Assembly (NCBI GenBank): GCA_030374765.1
Contig: JARGXX010000071.1
Location: forward strand, 372,001 to 436,000
Direction of reading: 5' to 3'
Origin: Agarophyton chilense
Lineage: Eukaryota; Rhodophyta; Florideophyceae; Gracilariales; Gracilariaceae
Length of the DNA: 64,000 nucleotides
The notes under the pieces are model-generated. The model was given only the letters and a program-made list of their open reading frames with translations. It was not told the origin of the DNA and made no database searches. Both the position numbers and the translations under genes were made by a program. Positions 57,711 to 64,000 of this stretch are shown piece after piece; position 1 is the stretch's first letter; each line of letters begins with the position of its first letter.

Positions 57711-59310
57711 GTGTTTAGGTATACAATAGTAAATGCTCATGTAAATTCACAAACTTCAAATGAAATTCTGAGCAGAAGGCAGAGCACCGGTGGGCTTGCG
57801 TGCACAATACATGCCATCATGTCACAAACTCTCGACATTTATATCAATCTTTCTTTGTGCGAACCGAACTTCGGTACTAGAAGTACTTCTTGGAGCTCTT
57901 CGTCGCAGTCGCGTCTTTTAAGTGAATAATCAGTCAGCCGGAGTACAGAGTGAGCTGAAGCGCCACAGTGAGGCAGCTGTCCTTCTTGGTGAGGGGGTCA
58001 GCGAGATTAACAAAAACAGGGATCTACAATATGGACACGACACTGTCAGTCTCGAATTCAAAGCGTATGCCGCTTACGTTGCCCCTTATCGAGTTTTCCA
58101 CAGACTTCTTCTGCATCACCATGGACGTTAATAAGAGCTTTGAGTCGACCAGAATGTAGAGCTTGGTGTCCAAATTCAGCAGCTAAGTGTAGGCATTGTG
58201 AACCTTTTGCCCTTATTAATCGCTTTACCTGCGGCGAATATTTGATCTGCTGGTAAATTCTTCACAGATCGCTTGGCCTTGTGGAATATCCATTAAGAAA
58301 CGTGGTAGACGGCGTTTTTCTCATGCCACCAACAAGCAACCCAATAACAACTCCGAGTTGACTCACTTCGTAGATGCGAAAGCGATCAGAATAGACCAGC
58401 ACGCTCAATTCAAAACCAATTTTGTCAGCTGGCCGTTGGTAGGTGATCACAGATCCCAACATCTTCAGCTTAAGAAAATCATTCAGCTGCTTAACTATGT
58501 GCGATACGCAAAGATCAACAGATTTATGCTGGAGATGATTCTTGTAAAACGAACACAGTGTGAAGTCAGCTGTATTAATTCAACTTGAAGAGCTTTTGAT
58601 GGATGGGAAGTCAAATTTCAAGATCTTTCTTGTGTATTGATCGGATTCCTCGCGGCGGGCGCGAGTGATTCAGTATTCCATCATCCCGTACGGGATGTCT
58701 TCGGCGTAGGCTTTAATGGTGAAATCCTCATGCTGTATGGTATTTTTGCAAAATAAACTCCGCTTTCCTCGACCATTGTTAACCGCGCCGAACTTGAATT
58801 GATTGTTTAATTTAGATAGAGAGCTTTGCGCGCGATCCCCCGCACCGGCAATTTTGAGTTCGTCCATAATCTTGGCTACAATTAGAACAAGTTTGCCGTT
58901 TGCCTCCGGATATAACATTTGTGGGATATGGGCACACTGTGCCAGATCTATGTTTTTCATTTTCTCATCGGATGCGTTCTTCCATTTCGCGTTGGCGTTC
59001 ACCAGGCCGTAGGAAGACCCGTGGAGGAGCCAAACATGCATCAACTTCATTTCACTCTCCTTTGGCGGACGAACATAAACGTCGCGCTGCGCCTTGCCAG
59101 TTTGGAAGAAGACTGAAGTGACATTGGCCTTGGAGAGCGTACAGCCTAGCAGGGAGGCAATACTCTTTCAGATGCGGAAACCTGTGGTGAGACAGATTGG
59201 GAAATATTTGCGCGGCATTTCGTTCAGATCGTCCTCATTCCCATGAGGGGCGATCCTGGCTTTTAGCTTTAAAGAGCCGTCATAATTATACTTCACTTTA
59301 TATACTTCTG
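57711..59310 (-). mobile_element. Ty1/copia-like RT/RNase H fossil
   Basis: Minus-strand remains in order: an RT stretch with IKARIAPHGNEDDLNE, FFQTGKAQRDVYVRPPKE, SSYGLVNANAKWKN and KLVLIVAKIMDELKIAG (the catalytic position), then an RNase H-like stretch with RPADKIGFELSVLVYSDRFR and QLGVVIGLLVGG. The arrangement matches copia-type RT followed by RNase H. LTRs were not found. It is heavily decayed, with roughly ten breaks, and ends at the junction motif at 59311. Confidence 0.65.
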
Positions 59311-60671
59311 TGTTCTCGAAATGCTAGTTTGAGGTACTAGAAGCGCAGGCAGCAAACAAAATCGTCCAAAAATCTGCAAAAAATGAGGAACAGGCAATGT
59401 GAGAGCAATTAATACAGATTTTTCGGATACCATACCTTCGTGCATTCACAAGAATTCTGGTGGTAGCGAATTCAGGACGATAGTGCCCTGAAGTGCTAGC
59501 TTGCACCTCGTTCGATAGAAGTGAAACGCTAGTGTACTTCCCTTTCCCAAAAACCAATAAACTCTTCAATCACCCCACCATGGATGTATTACAATTTCCA
59601 TTTCTCCCTTTCAGAAATATTCCCGACCAATGGCGGCTGCGTTTCTGTTTCCGGGAATTTCAGCGCGTAGAAGTCCTTCGAAAAACTATCCCTCTCCTCC
59701 TTCACAGCTCCAACCTTACCACGCGCGTTCTTCCGCTTCCCAGCATTCCACCTCTTCATCTTCTGCTCCGCTAGACTCTTCTCCACCTCACTCACGGCAG
59801 CAGCAAGCGTCTTGAACCCACCAACCTCCCCCTTTTTCTCCCCCCTCTTCTTCTCGCCTACCTTCACCTTCACCCTCTTTCTCTACACCTCCGTATCGCT
59901 CGCCCTAATTGACCTCTTCTTTTCAACTCTCACCTTCCTCATGTCTACCTTCTGCGTTGCGTTCACCTTCTCCACATCCTCTTCACTCTTGGGGCCCGCT
60001 CCAGGCCCTTGACCCCTCATAACCCTGAACCTCGACGTTACAGGAGCCCCTGAAGCACTCCACCATCTCGGTAGATTCGTTCCCGTGTTCTTCGCTCACT
60101 CCTTCTCGAATCTTTTAACCCCTCTTCGTTCACCTCCCCTCGCAGACGTCTCTTTTGTAATAATTTCCTCTCTCTTCATCACCCTTCTCATCTCTTCCGC
60201 CGCCGTCAACTACAAACACAAGTACAAATGCAAGCGCTATACCTCCGCAATCGGAGAGATCTTTTCATATCTAACCCATTTCAAGGCATAATGTGCTTCT
60301 CTGCACATTCCGTTTATGGGGGGTGGCGCTTTGGTTGCTCGCACGGTTGGAGGTTCTTCAATATCACCTCCATTTCTAGCTTGACTATCACTGAATCTTT
60401 TAGGATCTTTAACCATGCTATCGACTGTTCCCAAGGCATTTCCCCAAACTTCATCACCAACCTCATATATTTACATGTCGTTAGTATACCAGTTATTTGC
60501 ATCACCTTGAAATGAACTCAGGATTCCCCCCCTGACGGCATCAAAATCCCTATCCAGTTCCGAAACCACCATGGAATCATAAAAACATAGACGTACTCCA
60601 CAAATCCAACTCGAGATCCTTCATGAACTTGTTTCTGTACACTATCAATCACACCACCTGGTTTTAACTCA
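59311..60671. other. Degenerate block with Plavaka-block-like left junction
   Basis: It starts TGTTCTCGAAATGCTAGTTT, two mismatches from the motif at 4311, and like it abuts a retroelement fossil. The reverse strand carries remains of a protein-coding gene from about 60680 to 59590, broken by stops and frame changes: GVIDSVQKQVHEGSRVGFVE, VGDEVWGNALGTVDSMVKDP, then a Lys/Glu-rich tail. No family was recognised. It may be a relative of the DNA transposon block at 4311-9872. Confidence 0.4.
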
Positions 60672-61111
60672 ATGACTGGTGGGTCAGCATACTCGTCTCA
60701 ACCTAAGGTAGCGTGGTAGAGCGGGTCCTAAGATTCTTATCCTTGACGGCGGCACTCCCAGAGTACTTGATGCAATGGGCTGGCGTTTACTGCGTAATCC
60801 TACAGGTTGGAGCTACGGAAACGATGGCAGACCAATTGGTGGAACTAATGTACCGAAGGGGGTAATTTAGTATCCTAACGGTGGCTACCTGATTTTAAGG
60901 GAGAGGCGTCACTCGAGCCAAGTAAATATCGATGGAGAGGCGCTGAGATCTCTCTTGCACTGTAAGGCTATTCTATCAAAACTAAATAAAGTAAAATAAT
61001 TCTCTAAATATGTCCAACTGAGGTCGGCCATTCCACGTGGCGTCTGAAAGATACCTCAGGGCCTGGCGGCTTACAGTACTCAACCGTAATCGTTTCTCAT
61101 TCACATATCAC
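60672..61111 (-). repeat. Possible LTR of the right-edge gypsy-type element
   Basis: Its right boundary is suggested by CACATATCA followed by CTCTCCTTAGG. On the minus strand this gives a purine tract CCTAAGGAGAG and then TG, the same layout as at 10790. The left boundary is a guess. The partner LTR would lie beyond the window. Confidence 0.3.
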
Positions 61112-64000
61112 TCTCCTTAGGATTTGACAGTCGCGACGAAGTCCAAATTGCCTCATATTTTCCTAGGGGTCTGGCCCTAATAGGACCTATAGATGAATCC
61201 CCAATATTGCCTGCAGGATCAATACCTCGTGTTCATCAAGCACCCTAATGGTATGGAATCGAGCATTGCCATGTCCGACATGTCGACGTCCCATACCCAA
61301 TCCCGCGGAAGTGAGTGCTGTGTTGCTCTCGTTACCATTGGACGCGAAATGGTGTCGCATCGCCACCATCTTCAGGGATTTGAGTACGTATGAGTTGACC
61401 CTTGGCGCAAGTTTGGCAATTAATACGGCTAAGGTATTGTACGCACACCAAGGGAATCATCGCCGCCTTCCCTATTCTCTGCTTTTCCTTTGGTGACTCT
61501 ACTCGCTTCGTCCACCGTGAACAATGGTGCGCGCTTCGTCCATCGTGGTTCACGTTGATCAACCTGCCCGACTCAGTTCCAGTCCCCCTTCTTTTCGTCG
61601 TGGTATTCCTCCATTGGTCGCGCACGATGCCAAACTCGCCTTCTAAGCCCGTCGGATACGCCACTCTCCCTCCGGACTTTGTCGCTTTCCTCGGTTCCCC
61701 TAGTCATTTCCCAACAAAGTAACCTCCGGACAAGGGCTCCATGGCTTCAAACAACCAGGTGGAGAGCTTTTGCGGATACCAAGTGGCGTATGATTGCCCC
61801 GGGGATCTTTAAGACCATACCATCGGACGAAACCCGCGGGCAGTGCGTCATGGTATTCTGTAGACCTCTGTGGATAAATACCAGAGGTTTTGTCACGAGT
61901 ATCTCGATGCCAGGAGGATCGCTAAGATCCCCGATTCTAGGAGGGGCGAAAAGAACGCGTGCACTGTCTTGTGGTATAACCGTTGGATACATTATCCTAT
62001 GGATTCGCGTTCGGCGACACGCTGTCGTACGCCAATCCAGGCGGACATGCCGTATGTCCGTTGTAAGGGGGAAGCAGAGTACCAGTTCAGGGTAAAAAAA
62101 CTGCTTTCGGACCTATACGTGGACTTCATTTCGCCTCACCTAAGCTTTCCTCTGGCAGGTCGCAACCTCCTGGCGCTCATGTGTTTCAGACCACCGTACG
62201 ACAGCCTGTTTTGGATGTCCAAGAGGGTCTATTGGAACGAAATGAATGATTCTGATGGTCGTTCACGTCAATCCCTGGATTTTTTCTTCTGCTCGCACCA
62301 AGTGGAGTTTCACGACATGGGCGGGACAGGCATCCTCCGCAGTACCTGTCGCTTCACCGCGCGGATGATAACTAATGGGCTGTCTACTGGCGTATATCGC
62401 CGGTCTCTTTGATTCCCACGTCGTCCATAGTGGCTTATTCCTCGTCTCAACATATTGGCGATGACAATGACCGAAGGTCTCGGTTGTCCTGGCAGGTATT
62501 CTTCGTTGAGATCGGCGTGATGTCCCTTATGGCCTTCTTGGATTCCGCGAAATACGGAGTACGTGGTAGTGTTCGTTCGGATGATTGGAGGGTATGGCAC
62601 AACGAGAACATACCCGGTCCTAAAGGTCGTCCAATCCCGCTTCGGGACACCTTGATCCGTTTCTTTAGAAACATAGGCATCCAGAATATCGTCAGTGGGA
62701 TCCACTTCGCCTTCGGGGAGACCGAGACCCTTTTGGATCATATCCTACAGGTAGAGTGGAGCAGGACTCCCGGGTTCCTTTGGTTTGGTCACGATACCAA
62801 CTCGTTCTCGCCAATTCCGCTGCATCCGCAGGGTCGATATGAAAATGGGGCCTATCCCGCCAAGCCTTTTAGGAGCCAGCCAGCGGAAATCACGAGGCTT
62901 CATGTGCCTGAATATTACCCAAAGAACAGTAGGTTTGATTCCCTATGCTTGAAGCCTGATATGGAGGCCACGCCGTTGGTTCCTGCTGGTATGTCCGATA
63001 GAGAGGCCTTAGGTGAAGATCCCTTCCTCATACCCGTGGAGATCGTCAATCCTCCGGTCGAGTTCAATGCTGTGTTGCCGACCGCCTCCCCTTCTCCAGC
63101 TCCTCCATGCGCTACTCCTCGGGATGAACTCTCATATGAGCCTCTCGTAGCCCATGTGGACCTACTTCCCGGAGAGTTTACTGTCGGAGCTGCTGGTTCT
63201 GGAGGTGATTCAATGGCTCAGACGCCAACTGTGGGCGTGGAAATCGCCCCGTACTCTCCATCGCAGCATTTTACCGCATTGGTCACGGCTGCAGCCGCAT
63301 ATATCCGTCGTGTCTGCCGTACCGTTGGTATTACTGCCTCGATGGACATTGCGACACTCCTAATGGAAGCTTGCTTTTGGGCGCTTTGCTCGGCGCACTT
63401 CGCCTCGACTAGACAGCCGGGGGAATATCTGAAGACCGCTATAGTCAATCTCCTGCACCAGAATTCACAAATGCTTTCCCAGAGGGTTACTGCCGACTTG
63501 GATGCCCGGTATGGTCTAAATATGAGCGACCGGGAGGCCTCCGAGGCAGGCGATAGTTCATCAAGTGAATATCACCGAAGAAGCGTGATCGGTTCGCTGG
63601 TGCTAGTCCTATTGGTACTGTGGGTTCCTGGGGTTATCCGAGCCCCAGTTTCGCTCCTGCAGGTTCCAATGAGAACGATGGGGCTACCCTTGCACCGCCC
63701 TAGTGAGCCCCGTTGGTGTTCGGAGAGCTTTCGTGAACCTTGAGCTCATGGCGAGGGGTATTAAAACTCTGTTTGTTAGTCAAATATATTATTTTTGTGC
63801 TTTCTTAAAGGAAATCCTGTATTCCTTCAAGTGTGCGTGCCCCCGGACGCCTTCCGAACCTTGGGAGCTTTCTCAGGTCTTCGTCAGGTGTCGCCTGAGG
63901 ACTGACGTTGTCCCCTGATGCGGGAGCAATGGCGGACCGTCATGTCAGGAGGCGTATCGAGAGGCGTTTAGGGAGGCTTTTTGGTATTATTCGGGCCAAT
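61112..64000 (-). mobile_element. Second gypsy-type element, end with antisense region (continues off right edge)
   Basis: Inferred from the antisense coding region at about 61.7-63.7 kb, which is related to the one in the chromovirus, and from the purine tract at about 61112-61122. By analogy gag-pol would lie right of 64000 on the minus strand; none is visible here. The antisense region is broken, with about three breaks, and far more diverged from 10871-12726 than the two big copies are from each other. Confidence 0.4.
61680..63743 (+). other. Antisense accessory coding region, second family member
   Basis: Plus-strand coding-like text in the same order as 10871-12726: a Trp/Arg segment (RWRAFADTKWRMIAPGIF), a basic helical segment (YVRCKGEAEYQFRVKKLLSD), a PLR segment (IPLRDTLIRFFRNIG) and the EWSRTPGFLWFGHD segment. 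A Pro/Ser/Ala-rich stretch follows (LPTASPSPAPPCATP). It then adds a helical segment not obvious in the first member (FTALVTAAAAYIRRVCRTVG, TLLMEACFWALCSAHFAS). A hydrophobic stretch near 63.6 kb (VIGSLVLVLLVLWVPGVI) could span a membrane but may reflect a changed frame. Function is unknown. Confidence 0.45.

Noticed and set aside
60707-60728. tRNA-like D-arm text (GTAGCGTGGTAGAGCGGG)
   Set aside because: No matching anticodon stem, T-arm or acceptor stem follows at the right spacing.
63590-63650. Membrane-spanning segment of an envelope protein in the second antisense region
   Set aside because: A single hydrophobic run at a place where the reading may have shifted; no signal peptide, cleavage site or glycosylation pattern supports an envelope.
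1-64000. CRISPR arrays, operons, ribosome binding sites or other prokaryotic features
   Set aside because: Nothing of the kind is present; LTR elements, Tc1/mariner and TATA/AATAAA signals indicate eukaryotic nuclear DNA.

Overview
The window is eukaryotic nuclear DNA made almost entirely of transposable elements: Ty1/copia and Ty3/gypsy LTR elements, a Tc1/mariner element and Plavaka-type DNA transposon remains. No rRNA, tRNA, CRISPR array, operon or clear conserved host gene was seen. Base composition is near 50% GC, protein-like stretches have few introns, and elements are nested in one another. A multicellular alga, possibly a red alga, would fit, but this is a low-confidence inference from the element mix; no diagnostic host gene is present.

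Layout. Two direct copies of one long segment fill most of the window. Copy A is 1-26880 (it continues off the left edge). Copy B is 31571-57610. In both the order is: copia fossil, gypsy gag-pol fossil, Plavaka-like DNA transposon block, chromovirus LTR, another gypsy gag-protease fossil, and a non-coding block with a hairpin-module array. The copies differ by four insertions or structural changes. Copy A carries a near-complete 11.8 kb chromodomain gypsy element (9873-21686), while copy B has only a solo LTR at the same site. Copy B carries an intact-looking Tc1/mariner element (33515-34814). Copy B also carries a copia element (47895-56626) that itself contains a second, younger copia element (49333-53298). 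Copy A has a 759 bp block repeated in inverted orientation (23688-24446 and 27109-27867), while copy B has it once.

Between the copies (26880-30120) lie the second inverted arm, one candidate host-type gene with a TATA box (28812-29354) and a short tandem repeat. Right of copy B come a minus-strand copia-like RT/RNase H fossil (57.7-59.3 kb), a degenerate block whose left junction resembles that of the Plavaka block (from 59311), and the end of a second gypsy-type element (about 60.7-64.0 kb) that runs off the right edge.

The most notable signal is an extra coding region on the strand opposite gag-pol, just inside the 3' LTR of the chromovirus (10871-12726). A diverged relative lies in the same relative position in the right-edge element (about 61.7-63.7 kb). 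It resembles no family I recognise. Other points are: identity between the two big copies that changes abruptly along their length (about 0.1% to about 5%), copia elements whose primer site matches the anticodon arm of initiator tRNA-Met, and a repeated CTACATC...GTCTGCAGG hairpin module.
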